DNA from: Acidobacteriota bacterium
Lineage (GTDB): Bacteria > Acidobacteriota > Terriglobia > Versatilivoradales > Versatilivoraceae
Direction of reading: 5' to 3'
Length of the DNA stretch: 64,000 bases
NCBI GenBank assembly: GCA_028875575.1
Contig: JAPPDF010000030.1
Span: 32,077 to 96,076, forward strand
Shown here in pieces: positions 46,959 to 55,492 of the stretch. A model generated the notes under the pieces. It had not been told where the DNA came from. It ran no database searches and saw nothing but the letters and a program-made list of their open reading frames with translations. Position 1 is the stretch's first letter. Each line of letters begins with the position of its first letter. A program made the translations under genes and the position numbers.

Positions 46959-48614
46959 TCAGGGACGCTCCTCAGACCGCCCGGCAGCCGTCGGCGGTTG
47001 CAGGCGAGACCCGGCCATGAGCGCACAGATGGCGTCGATGGCGCGGCGTGCCTCCCGCGGCGAACTCCGGGTGTTGTTGGCCATGATGGAAAACGCCATC
47101 CGCGTTCCGTCCAGGTTGGTGACGTAGCCGGCGAGAGAGGACACGAACTTCAGGGTGCCGGTCTTGGCCAGCACCCGGGCTTCGGCGGCTGTGCCCTTCA
47201 TGCGGTTCTTCAAGGTTCCGTCCCGTCCGGCGACCGGCAGGCAGTCCCGGAACCCCGCGGCCTGCGGGTGTCGCTCCATGAACTGCAGCAGACGAACCAC
47301 CGACGCGGGAGTCAGCAGGTTGGTTCGGGACAGTCCGGAGCCGTCGCTGAAGTCGAGCGACTCGGCGCCGATGCCCGCTTTTTCCAGAAAGGCTTCCAGG
47401 GCCTGCAGGCCTGTCTGCAGTGAGCCGATGCCCGACACTTCTGCTCCCAGGCGGCGGAGCAGCATCTCCCCGTAGAGGTTGCGGCTGCTCTTGATCAGTA
47501 TCCTGAGGTTGTCGATCAGCGGCAGGGACTGCCAGCTTGCCAGCTCCTGCTGCTCCCGGTAGACAAGTTGTCTCTCCCGGACCCTCTCCAGGGAGATTTT
47601 TCGGTCCTCGAGGACTTCGATCGGCTGCAGGGCCCTGACCCGAGGTTGGCCGCTGACCGGGATGCCCCGCCGTTCCAGGGAGGTCTTCAGGTAGCGGGCG
47701 GCGTTGAGGGCCGGATCCGAAACGGCGAGCGCGTAGCTAAGGGTCGGACCTTTCAGGGGCAGGCTCCCCAGCAGGGTGACCCGCGACCCCGATCGGTCGG
47801 CCCCGATCCTGATATCGGGTTTCCCCCCCGGTGGCCCGGTCCCGACCCGGCTCACCACCTCCGGGCTCTGCTGGGGGGGAGTCACCTCCAGCAGCGCCGG
47901 ATCCCCTGTGGCCGTGCCGGGCGAGAGCGAAATCCGGAAGACGTTCTCGAAGACGGCCAGGGCGCTGGAAGGCGCCCCGTAGTGCCAGAACGTGTCCTCC
48001 TGCTCCCAGTCGCCCCCGAAGGGTTCGTCCAGGAAAAAAGTGGTGTCGGCGAGGATGTCTCCCTCGACCCGGCGGATGCCCCGTTCCTCAAGTTGATCGG
48101 CTATTCCCTCGATGAAGGGGGACGACTCCTGGATCTGGAGGTCTTTCTCTTCCGGGTCATAGTGACGGCGTTCCGGATTGGGGTCCCCCCGGCCCGCCAG
48201 CACCAGGTTGCCGATCACTCGCCCCCGGCCGTCCAGGCGCCCCTCCAGAAAGACCGGAGTCCGGAAGCGGTGGTCCGGTCCCCACAGGTCCAGGGCCGCG
48301 GCCGCAATCAGCAGCTTCATATTGGAAGCCGGCTGGAAGCGCTTGCCTGCATTGTGGGCGAAGAGGATTTCCCGGTTGTCGAGGCGTACGACCTGAAGGC
48401 CCCAGAAGGCCGGGCGGTGCCGTGGCCTCTCGAGAAGCGAGGTAATCCGTTCCTGAAAGGAGTTTTGGCTGTTTTGGCCGAGAGCCGGCTGGAGAGCCAG
48501 GCAGATTAGAAGTAGAAGCAGCACCGCACCGGCCCGGCGACGGCCCGTTATCGGCGCCGGAGAACGGGCGGGCAATCCAGTCCTGCCGGAAGGGGATCGG
48601 GGAGTGGCCCTCAT
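46959..48614 (-). CDS. dacB: D-alanyl-D-alanine carboxypeptidase/endopeptidase (PBP4 family)
   Basis: 551 residues with a signal region (about 28-46, [18 protein letters not shown]) after a basic extension. The serine peptidase S13 motifs are Ser97-x-x-Lys100 (QPASNMK), SSRN (SxN box, about residue 385) and LAKTGT (KTG box). The FYDGSGLSR-like loop is seen as [15 protein letters not shown]. Between motifs lies the large insertion typical of PBP4. It trims peptidoglycan stem peptides in the periplasm. Its start overlaps the dapD stop by 4 bp; linkage to dapABD makes sense because diaminopimelate is in the stem peptide. Confidence 0.92.
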   Translation of the reverse strand: MRATPRSPSGRTGLPARSPAPITGRRRAGAVLLLLLICLALQPALGQNSQNSFQERITSLLERPRHRPAFWGLQVVRLDNREILFAHNAGKRFQPASNMKLLIAAAALDLWGPDHRFRTPVFLEGRLDGRGRVIGNLVLAGRGDPNPERRHYDPEEKDLQIQESSPFIEGIADQLEERGIRRVEGDILADTTFFLDEPFGGDWEQEDTFWHYGAPSSALAVFENVFRISLSPGTATGDPALLEVTPPQQSPEVVSRVGTGPPGGKPDIRIGADRSGSRVTLLGSLPLKGPTLSYALAVSDPALNAARYLKTSLERRGIPVSGQPRVRALQPIEVLEDRKISLERVRERQLVYREQQELASWQSLPLIDNLRILIKSSRNLYGEMLLRRLGAEVSGIGSLQTGLQALEAFLEKAGIGAESLDFSDGSGLSRTNLLTPASVVRLLQFMERHPQAAGFRDCLPVAGRDGTLKNRMKGTAAEARVLAKTGTLKFVSSLAGYVTNLDGTRMAFSIMANNTRSSPREARRAIDAICALMAGSRLQPPTAAGRSEERP

Positions 48615-49453
48615 CTCAACAACTCTTCCAGGGCCGTGGCCGCATCGGTCCCGCTGTCGCGGTACTTGATAATGACGGGACAGTCGACCTGGAGGCCGTG
48701 CCGGGCGGCAAAGTTCCCCCCGGCCGGACGGCTGCCGGGAACGACCACGGCGTTCTCGGGAATGGTGAGAGGACTTTGAGCCGACCTGCGGTAGATGCGC
48801 TCGGCCACCAGGTCATAGACCGGGGTGGAGCCCGTCAGGATGGTGCCGGCCCCCAGGACGGCCCGGCTTCCGACGATGGTTCCCTCGTAGATACCGCAGT
48901 TGCCCCCGACCAGCACGTCGTCCTCCACGATGACCGGGAGGGCGCCCACGGGTTCCAGCACCCCGCCGACCTGGCTTCCGGCGCTCAGGTGGACTCGCCG
49001 GCCGATCTGGGCGCAGGAGCCCACCAGCGCGTGGGAATCGACCATGGTTCCCTCGCCCACCCAGGCCCCCGCGTTGACATACATCGGAGGCATCAGGGTG
49101 ACGCGCGGGCCCAGGTAGGCTCCCAGTCGAACCGAGGATCCGCCGGGAACCAGGCGAATGCCCGGGGGAGAGTTTCTCAGGTCCTTGAGGGGATAGGTCG
49201 CCTTGTCGCTGTACTGGAAGTGTTCATTGACCGAGAAGTCCACCACCGATCCCAGTCTGAACCCCAGCAGGATGCCCTGTTTCACCCAGTGGTTGACTTG
49301 CCAGCGCCCCGCTCTCTTCTCGGCGGCCCGGATGTCTCCGCGGTCCAGGCTCTGGATGAAGGCCTCAAACAGAGAACGGGATTCGGCGTCCAGCTCCTGG
49401 GGAGACCGGGCGAAGTGCCGGGGAATCAGCCTTTCCAGTTCATCAGGGGTCAT
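48611..49453 (-). CDS. dapD: 2,3,4,5-tetrahydropyridine-2,6-dicarboxylate N-succinyltransferase
   Basis: 280 residues. A left-handed beta-helix (hexapeptide repeats such as [20 protein letters not shown] and [16 protein letters not shown]) follows an N-terminal helical domain. [30 protein letters not shown] is the DapD hallmark (seen in two adjoining pieces). It acylates tetrahydrodipicolinate with succinyl-CoA on the diaminopimelate/lysine path. It is 21 bp after dapA and overlaps dacB. Confidence 0.95.
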   Translation of the reverse strand: MTPDELERLIPRHFARSPQELDAESRSLFEAFIQSLDRGDIRAAEKRAGRWQVNHWVKQGILLGFRLGSVVDFSVNEHFQYSDKATYPLKDLRNSPPGIRLVPGGSSVRLGAYLGPRVTLMPPMYVNAGAWVGEGTMVDSHALVGSCAQIGRRVHLSAGSQVGGVLEPVGALPVIVEDDVLVGGNCGIYEGTIVGSRAVLGAGTILTGSTPVYDLVAERIYRRSAQSPLTIPENAVVVPGSRPAGGNFAARHGLQVDCPVIIKYRDSGTDAATALEELLR

Positions 49454-49474
49454 GGTCTTACGAACGCCAGGCTC

Positions 49475-50365
49475 TCAAACCAGGCCGAGCCTCTTGAGAA
49501 GGTCTTCCAGCCGCCGCCGGTTCCCGGGCTGCATGGGGACCAGGGGCAGGCGGTAGACCTCTTCGATCAATCCCATCATGGACATGGCCGCCTTGACCGG
49601 CACCGGATTGGTTTCCAGGAAGTTTGCCTGCATGAGTTCATAGAGGCGGTAGTGCAGTTCCCGGGCCTGCTTCCAGTCGTCCTCCAGGGCCAGGTGGATC
49701 ATCCGGGCAAACAGGTCTGGAACCTGGTTGGCAACCACCGAGATGCAGCCGTCGCCTCCCACGGCCATCAGAGGGATGGCGAAGGAATCGTCTCCGGAGA
49801 GAACGCTGAAGCCGTCGGGGCGGTTCCTCAGGATCTCCATCATCTGGTCCAGATCCCCCGAGGCCTCCTTGACGCCGGCGATGTTGGGTATCTCGGCCAG
49901 CCTCAGCAGGGTTTCGGGCAGTATGTTCACGCCGGTGCGGCCGGGGATGTTGTAGATGATGATGGGCACGTCGGCCGATTCGGCGATGGCCTTGTAGTGC
50001 TGGAAATGTCCTTCCTGAGAGGGCTTGTTGTAGTAGGGGCCCACCGAGAGCACGCCGTCGGCCCCCATCCTGGCGGCTTCCCGCGTGAGCTCGATGGCAT
50101 GGCGGGTGCTGTTGCCCCCACCCCCGACCAGTACCTTGGCTTTCCCCTCGGCGTATCGGACCGTCAACTCGCAGACCCGCAAGTGCTCGTCCAGCTCCAG
50201 GGTGGGAGCCTCTCCGGTGGTGCCGCAGGGAGCCAGCCCGTCCACGCCGCCGGCAATCTGTCGTTCGACGATCTCTCTCAGGTGGTCTTCCTCGATCCTG
50301 CCCGAGCGGTCGAAGGGAGTCACCAGGGCGGTGATGGCGCCGCGGAAGTGTGGGGATTGGGTCAT
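49475..50365 (-). CDS. dapA: 4-hydroxy-tetrahydrodipicolinate synthase
   Basis: 296 residues from the ATG at 50365 (MTQSPHFRGAITALVTPF); a longer frame from 50452 lies in dapB. Signatures are the PCGTTGEAPTLELDEHLRV segment, YYNKPSQEGHFQHYKAIAE, the Tyr/Pro motif YNIPGRTGVNI, and the Schiff-base lysine in IAGVKEASGD, with GCISVVANQVP and NPVPVKAAM near the end. It condenses pyruvate with aspartate semialdehyde. It overlaps dapB by 4 bp (ATGA). Confidence 0.96.
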   Translation of the reverse strand: MTQSPHFRGAITALVTPFDRSGRIEEDHLREIVERQIAGGVDGLAPCGTTGEAPTLELDEHLRVCELTVRYAEGKAKVLVGGGGNSTRHAIELTREAARMGADGVLSVGPYYNKPSQEGHFQHYKAIAESADVPIIIYNIPGRTGVNILPETLLRLAEIPNIAGVKEASGDLDQMMEILRNRPDGFSVLSGDDSFAIPLMAVGGDGCISVVANQVPDLFARMIHLALEDDWKQARELHYRLYELMQANFLETNPVPVKAAMSMMGLIEEVYRLPLVPMQPGNRRRLEDLLKRLGLV

Positions 50366-51135
50366 GGTTTTGTGTCCGCCGTTCCCTGCCCGTCCAATAT
50401 TTCCTGCAGCATCCGGCTGAAGGAGTAGAACCCCCGGCGCCCCTGGACCCATTCGGCGGCCAGCACGGCCCCCAGGGCGAATCCCAGCCGGGAGCGGGCC
50501 CGGTGCACCAGCTCCACGCTGTCGGCGGGGGAGTCGAAAGTCACCGAGTGCGTGCCGGGGAAGTGCCCGGCCCGGCCCGCCAGCAGGTGAAGCTCATCGG
50601 GAGCGATGGGACGATTGAGCGAGCCGGTCACGATCCTCCGCTTTCGGGGGATCTGCTCCAGCAGGATCTCCCCGATTCTGCCGGCGGTACCGCTGGGGCT
50701 GTCGATCTTCTGGCGATGGTGGGTCTCGTTGGCCAGAACGTCGTAGTCCTCGAAGGAACCGAACAGCCGGGCGGCTCTCTCCACCACCTGGAGGTAGAGA
50801 TTGAGGCCCAGAGAAAAGTTGGGGGCGTAGACGCAGGCCGTATCCCCTTCCTCCACCACCCTTCTGGCCAGCGGCAGGTCCCGGTACCAACCGGTGGTGC
50901 CCACCACCAGCGGCTTTCCCAGCTCGGCGATGCGCCGCAGGTTGGGCAGAGCTGCCTCCGGCCGGCTGAACTCGACGCACACCCGGGCGTGGTTGAGTTC
51001 CGACTCCTCTTTTGCGGAGGCGGTTCCTCGGCCCCAGCACGATCCCACCCGGGCCACGATCTCATGGCCCCGCTCCAGGGCGGCCTGCTCGACCGCCCTG
51101 CCCATTTTGCCATAACCGATGAGGGCAATCTTCAT
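50362..51135 (-). CDS. dapB: 4-hydroxy-tetrahydrodipicolinate reductase
   Basis: 257 residues. The Rossmann start is KIALIGYGKMGRAVEQAA, the active-site strand is NETHHRQKIDSPSGTAGRIG (HH-x-x-K-x-D-x-PSGTA), and GTTGWYRDLP and YAPNFSLGLNL are also diagnostic. The shorter, basic-poor form resembles the Bacteroidetes/acidobacterial type. It reduces the DapA product using NAD(P)H. It is first in the dapB-dapA-dapD-dacB run; no lysine-riboswitch elements are present in the 112 bp upstream. Confidence 0.95.
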   Translation of the reverse strand: MKIALIGYGKMGRAVEQAALERGHEIVARVGSCWGRGTASAKEESELNHARVCVEFSRPEAALPNLRRIAELGKPLVVGTTGWYRDLPLARRVVEEGDTACVYAPNFSLGLNLYLQVVERAARLFGSFEDYDVLANETHHRQKIDSPSGTAGRIGEILLEQIPRKRRIVTGSLNRPIAPDELHLLAGRAGHFPGTHSVTFDSPADSVELVHRARSRLGFALGAVLAAEWVQGRRGFYSFSRMLQEILDGQGTADTKP

Positions 51136-51247
51136 GGAGTCTCCGGCCGGGACATCCTACCAGAGGAATCCGGCCGACCGGCAGCAGAAAGCGGGGGTGG
51201 GCTTGCCGGGAGGCCGGCCACTGGAGGATCGGGCGGTGTCAAGCTGC

Positions 51248-52426
51248 TCAGGTCCATTTCGATTTCCAGCCCAGCGCCAACGCTCGAATGACCAAATCCA
51301 TGGTGTTGTCGGGCTCTTCGCCGGACTCGGCGAGCTCGCGCCGGAACAACGGCCAGTCCTGGGGACGCGCGGCGAGCGAGCAGGCCAGAGACGCTGCCTG
51401 CTGCCGTAGCGATTCCTTCGCCATCCCGGCAGGCAGCGTTCCGAAGGCGATGCGGTCCAGGACGGCAGCGAAGGCGTAGGCCGCGGCGACTACGCCAGGC
51501 TCGAAGAACACGGCCTTCCGGTTCTTCCGGAGAAACGTATGTTGCACCTCGGGGAGTAGCTTGGCAAGGTGGCTGAGCGCCCGCTCCTCGGTGAGCCCAA
51601 AGCGTCCCAAAGCGTGGAAGAGCCCGCAGATGCAGGACGGCTCGAGGCCTTTCTGCCAGCGCAACGCCTCTTTCGTCGCGTCCTTGACGGCGACGCCGAT
51701 GATTTCGCCGAGCTTGACGTGCGGACTGGTCGAATCGCGGGACTTCCGACCGGGATCAAGCGGCGCTGCCAGACAGAACTGGTCCGTGCCGGTGCCGGTC
51801 GCGATCGTCGGCGAGTACAGGCTCGGGACAGCGAGCTCGGCCAACACGGCAGACTTCGCCTCGGTCATCGTCACCACGGCGCGCGCCTGGGCCGAGGCGG
51901 TGATTGGGCAATTGAGCAGCAGGATGGTGTTGATCGTGCCCTGGTTCGCCAGCTTCCTCCAGCCGTCGTCGGTCTCCGCCCACTGCGCGGGGTCGCTTGC
52001 CCTCGCCGCGTTGCCGGAGACGCCGGCGGTGACCAATGCATCGGCCCGGATGTCCTCGAACTCGGCCCAGCGATGCGTGGCGTAGGCCATGTTAACAGCC
52101 GTGCCCATCAGCGCTACGTTTTCCGGGTCGACTCCCATCTCTGAACACACGTGGTTGTGATAGCCGACGAGCCCGAGGCGATGCATAAGCTCCTGTCGCG
52201 CCACGTCGCCGCGGGCTTCGCAGCTCTGGTGGTTCACCAGGTAGCGCAATTCGTCCTGCTGTCCGCCCCCGCGCGCGGAAGTGCTCAGAACGCGGTGAGC
52301 CGTTAGCAACTCGACGACGAGATGGCGGCCGCAGCGGCGAGCGACGAAAAGGTCGGAGGTGTGCAAAGTCTCGGCGGGAAGCCGGTGCGGTGAAGCTGCC
52401 ATCTCCTGGAACCCTCGATGATGCAC
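51248..52426 (-). CDS. cbiZ: adenosylcobinamide amidohydrolase (CbiZ family), extended form
   Basis: 392 residues. The CbiZ core is seen as LRYLVNHQSCEARG, ADALVTAGVSGNAARAS, GTINTILLLNCPITASAQAR, AVVTMTEAKSAVLAELAV and ATGTGTDQFCLAAPLD. CbiZ removes the aminopropanol arm from (pseudo)cobinamides so that B12 can be remodelled for use; a B12-dependent mutase is at 62.2 kb. Typical CbiZ is about 220-250 residues; here about 140 more follow (KLGEIIGVAVKDATKEALRW, SCICGLFHALGRFGLTEERA), a cobalamin-salvage-linked extension of unknown role. No cobalamin riboswitch is evident upstream. It is 112 bp before dapB. Confidence 0.78.
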   Translation of the reverse strand: MHHRGFQEMAASPHRLPAETLHTSDLFVARRCGRHLVVELLTAHRVLSTSARGGGQQDELRYLVNHQSCEARGDVARQELMHRLGLVGYHNHVCSEMGVDPENVALMGTAVNMAYATHRWAEFEDIRADALVTAGVSGNAARASDPAQWAETDDGWRKLANQGTINTILLLNCPITASAQARAVVTMTEAKSAVLAELAVPSLYSPTIATGTGTDQFCLAAPLDPGRKSRDSTSPHVKLGEIIGVAVKDATKEALRWQKGLEPSCICGLFHALGRFGLTEERALSHLAKLLPEVQHTFLRKNRKAVFFEPGVVAAAYAFAAVLDRIAFGTLPAGMAKESLRQQAASLACSLAARPQDWPLFRRELAESGEEPDNTMDLVIRALALGWKSKWT

Positions 52427-52439
52427 GAGCCGACGTCAG

Positions 52440-52772
52440 GGAAGCCAGCGCTGCACTGCTCCGTTCGCAGCAGCTTCCGGTCCTGTTAATCCTGTTTTTT
52501 GATTAACATCGATGCACAGGATTTTTCTGGACTAATTCGCGGCGTCAGGCACCCTGTAGTCCTGGGTATGCCTAGACCCCAAAGCGATCATCGCCGGTGC
52601 CGCTTCCCCTGCAGTGGTGTCCCATCCGGGTGATCCTGTGCATCCTGTGCATCGATGTTAAACAAATAGTGCTTCTCGATTGACCTGGCCCGTCGCGACG
52701 GCAGCCGCTGGGCCCAACGCCACGTTCCCCGGTCAGCTCTGCCCGTAACAGCTTCCAGGCCTGTCTTTCCTG
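52440..52772 (-). repeat. 9-bp-periodic repeat element (family E3), minus orientation
   Basis: On the minus strand it reads AATGAAGCAGGAAAGACAGG, AAGCTGTTACGGGCAGAGCT, GGTCAATCGAGAAGCACTAT and AACATCGATGCACAGGATGC, then closes with AATCCTGTGCATCGATGTTA. The same order of blocks occurs at 61.3-61.45 kb. It fills the 356-bp gap between the PIG-L gene and the cbiZ-like gene. Confidence 0.85.
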
Positions 52773-52782
52773 CTTCATTCTT

Positions 52783-55464
52783 TCAATCGTTGTTTTTTGG
52801 ATCCGCCCCCAGGCTCACCAGGTTGGTGAAGAGGCGGATGGCGCCGGCTACTCCCGCCGGGAGCTGTCGAAACCAGGAGTAGGAGGTGAGCACGTACCGC
52901 CCCTTGCCGTAGTCCGCTACCAGCAACCCTCCATCCAGGAGTGGCTCCCCGGGATCGTGGGAGGCCAGCAGCGCCCGGAAACGCCCGTCCCGTTCCTGGA
53001 TGAAGTAGAGCCCCCGTTCCTGCACCCAGCCGGCAAAATCCTTTCGGGTTATCGGATTGGGATAACGGAAGACCCGGTGCTCAGGTTCCAGCAGGGTAAC
53101 CGGCGCGTTCTCGTCCGTGACCCGGTGGCTTCGGTCCACGATCCTGGCGGGGAAGGGGGCGTATTGACTGCGGTTCCAGGCGTCCGGAGTGTTGTACTGG
53201 ACAATGAAGATGCCTCCGGCGCGCACATAGTCCAGTAGCCGGGCATTGTGCTCGATCAGGTCGCCACGCACCTGGTAGGCGCGGATGCCGGCAATGATGC
53301 AGTCATAGTCGCCCAGTTCGCCCGCGGCCAGATCCTCGGGCCCCAGGGCCGTGATCGAAAAACCCAACTGAGACAGGGTTTCGGAAACCCGGTCGCCGGC
53401 CCCCATGATGTAGCCGACTCTCAGCCCCGGGGGGACCTGCAAGTCCAGGACTTCCACCTGGGAGCGGGCAGGGGAGTAGAGCGGATAGCTCCAACGGTCG
53501 AAAACCGAGATCATTCGGTACTGCCGAGTGATCTCGGTTTCGCCCATGCCGGCTATCGCCCGGAAGGAGGCTCTGCCGGGCCTGAGGGCTCCCGAGTCGG
53601 CCGATACCCGAAAGGGGATCCCCACTGCCTGTCCCGGCCTGGTCAGGGCGAAGGAAGCCTGGGCCGGCTCGACCTTCCATCCGTTCGGAGGCTTCAGCTC
53701 CAATCGCCCCTGAAGTTCTTCCGGGGAGTTGTTGCGGATCCGGAGCTGTATGGTTCGCGGTTCCGCGGCCCTGGCCAGGGGGACCAGGTGAAGGGGCGGC
53801 GTCACCTCCAGTTGGATCGGGGGGACCAGGTGGATGGGGACAGGCCGGGTCCCCTTGAGGCGGTCCACATCCAGGTACTCTACCGGCTGCTCGATCTCCA
53901 GCCGCTCTCCCCCGTAGACGTAGCCGAGGCGCACCTTGGCCAGCGGAGGCGGCGCCGGGGCCAGGGCCAGCGCCGGATCGTCGACGGTGTAGAAATCCTC
54001 GACTCCTCGCGGACGCCGCAACTGGGGACGGCTGGGTTTGGCTTCCGGGGGGACTTCGCCGCCAAGCTCCAGGTCGACATTCTGGCCGGGGAGGAGCATG
54101 GGCAAAGGGCTCTGGAGGGCGCGGGTCCGCAGAACCTCGCTTTCCACCTGCAGAGACTGAAGCCTGAGGGACCTCCGGGACCGGTTGACCACCTTGACGG
54201 AAATTCGGACGGACTGCCCCGGCGTCAGCAGGAGCTGATCACTGTAAGCTCCGAGAGACAGGCCGCTGGCGAGCTGGAATGCCTCCAGAATATCTTGTTC
54301 CTTTTCTTTCAGGAAGAAAGCCAGAACCTCGGAGGCGGAAGACGCCTCCCCGGAGCCGGTCCAGTCCCGCTGAATCGCGCGCAACTCTTTCAACGCCATG
54401 GTCAGCACCGGCATGCAGCGGGAGGGGTCCGACGGAGAGAACAAGCTTCGGGCACGTTCGACGATAGTGGCCAGCCCCTGCAGCGCCCCTCCCAGGCCGG
54501 CACGCTCTGCCGATCCGGCCGGCCACAGTTCCGCCAGCGCGGGCAACTTCAGTTCCAGAGCCTCCTCGAAGGAGGCCTCGGAAGAGCCGGAAAGCGGGGC
54601 GAAGGGCGAGATCGCCCCCAAACGGAGTTTGACCGGATGGCTGCCCGGAAGCGCGTGGGCCCTCCCCATGCCCTGGGAGCGGTGGAGGCTGTAGCCCTGT
54701 GCTCCGAGCTGGCGGAAGGAGGCGCCCAGCCAGGGATCGTAGGCTCCCGTGTCGATGGAGAAGCTTCCCGGCGGGTCTTCCCCCCTGTTTCTCAGATAGA
54801 GTCGGGCGGCCTTCCAGGGCGGCAGTCCCTGGCGGGTGAGCTCTGGAAAGCGGTCGGGCTGACCGGAAATGTCAAAGGCCTCCCGGGCCAGCAGTCCACA
54901 AGCCCGGTGGTGGCCGTGTCCGTCGGCCGGCGTGCCGCTGAAGACCGACAGGATGACCAGAGGCCGAAAGGAACGGATGGTGCGAACCAGGTCCTCCAGG
55001 GTGCGTTGGCGCCCCCACTTGTCCAGCGTTTCTTCAGCGCTCCTTGAAAACCCGAAATCGAAGGCCCGGCTGAAGTACTGGCTGGCGCCGTAAAACTCGT
55101 TGGCCGCCAGCATCTCCGCGGTCCGGACCAGGCCCAGGGCCTCGAACAGGTCGGGACCCACCAGGTTTTGACCTCCCTCGCCGCGGGTCAGGCTCAGGAT
55201 GGCGGTCCTGGCCCCCAGGCCCCGGCTGACGTATGTCACCAGCCCGGCCGGCTCGTCGTCGGGATGGGCCATGACAAAGAGCACCCGCGAGACCAGGGGC
55301 AGCCGCTTCAGGGACTGGGACAGCCCCACCGCCCCGCGGTCCAGGTACAGCTCCTGACTCTGGCCGTAACCACGAGGCAGGAGGAACAGCAGGGAAAGGA
55401 GCCCGGGAAGTAACCGGCGCCATCGAAAGCGAGATCGGATGGGATGGGGGAAATTGTGCGCCAT
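52783..55464 (-). CDS. large secreted PIG-L family deacetylase with C-terminal GATase-like domain
   Basis: 893 residues with a signal peptide (about 17-34, LLPGLLSLLFLLPRGYG). The PIG-L zinc motif AHPDDE is at residues 66-71, with the distal HHRACGLLAREAF motif about 110 residues later. A central helical region (about 300-400) and two or three beta-sandwich domains of the CARDB/NPCBM type (QSVRISVKVVNRSRRSLRL, PRTIQLRIRNNSPEELQGRL) follow. The C-terminal 220 residues resemble a class I glutamine amidotransferase-like fold (YDCIIAGIRAYQVRGDL, GGIFIVQYNTPDAWN). It probably deacetylates a sugar in the envelope. Starts 28 bp after the permease stop. Confidence 0.82.
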   Translation of the reverse strand: MAHNFPHPIRSRFRWRRLLPGLLSLLFLLPRGYGQSQELYLDRGAVGLSQSLKRLPLVSRVLFVMAHPDDEPAGLVTYVSRGLGARTAILSLTRGEGGQNLVGPDLFEALGLVRTAEMLAANEFYGASQYFSRAFDFGFSRSAEETLDKWGRQRTLEDLVRTIRSFRPLVILSVFSGTPADGHGHHRACGLLAREAFDISGQPDRFPELTRQGLPPWKAARLYLRNRGEDPPGSFSIDTGAYDPWLGASFRQLGAQGYSLHRSQGMGRAHALPGSHPVKLRLGAISPFAPLSGSSEASFEEALELKLPALAELWPAGSAERAGLGGALQGLATIVERARSLFSPSDPSRCMPVLTMALKELRAIQRDWTGSGEASSASEVLAFFLKEKEQDILEAFQLASGLSLGAYSDQLLLTPGQSVRISVKVVNRSRRSLRLQSLQVESEVLRTRALQSPLPMLLPGQNVDLELGGEVPPEAKPSRPQLRRPRGVEDFYTVDDPALALAPAPPPLAKVRLGYVYGGERLEIEQPVEYLDVDRLKGTRPVPIHLVPPIQLEVTPPLHLVPLARAAEPRTIQLRIRNNSPEELQGRLELKPPNGWKVEPAQASFALTRPGQAVGIPFRVSADSGALRPGRASFRAIAGMGETEITRQYRMISVFDRWSYPLYSPARSQVEVLDLQVPPGLRVGYIMGAGDRVSETLSQLGFSITALGPEDLAAGELGDYDCIIAGIRAYQVRGDLIEHNARLLDYVRAGGIFIVQYNTPDAWNRSQYAPFPARIVDRSHRVTDENAPVTLLEPEHRVFRYPNPITRKDFAGWVQERGLYFIQERDGRFRALLASHDPGEPLLDGGLLVADYGKGRYVLTSYSWFRQLPAGVAGAIRLFTNLVSLGADPKNND

Positions 55465-55492
55465 GATCGCGTCCCCAGAGGAGAATTGCGGG

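Noticed and set aside
46932..46960. A HigB toxin gene upstream of the HigA-like gene
   Set aside because: Only 26 bp lie between the HigA-like start and the dacB stop, too few for any toxin.
52427..52560. Cobalamin riboswitch before the cbiZ-like gene
   Set aside because: The upstream DNA is an E3 repeat; no B12-box-like GCCACTG sequence or matching fold could be seen.
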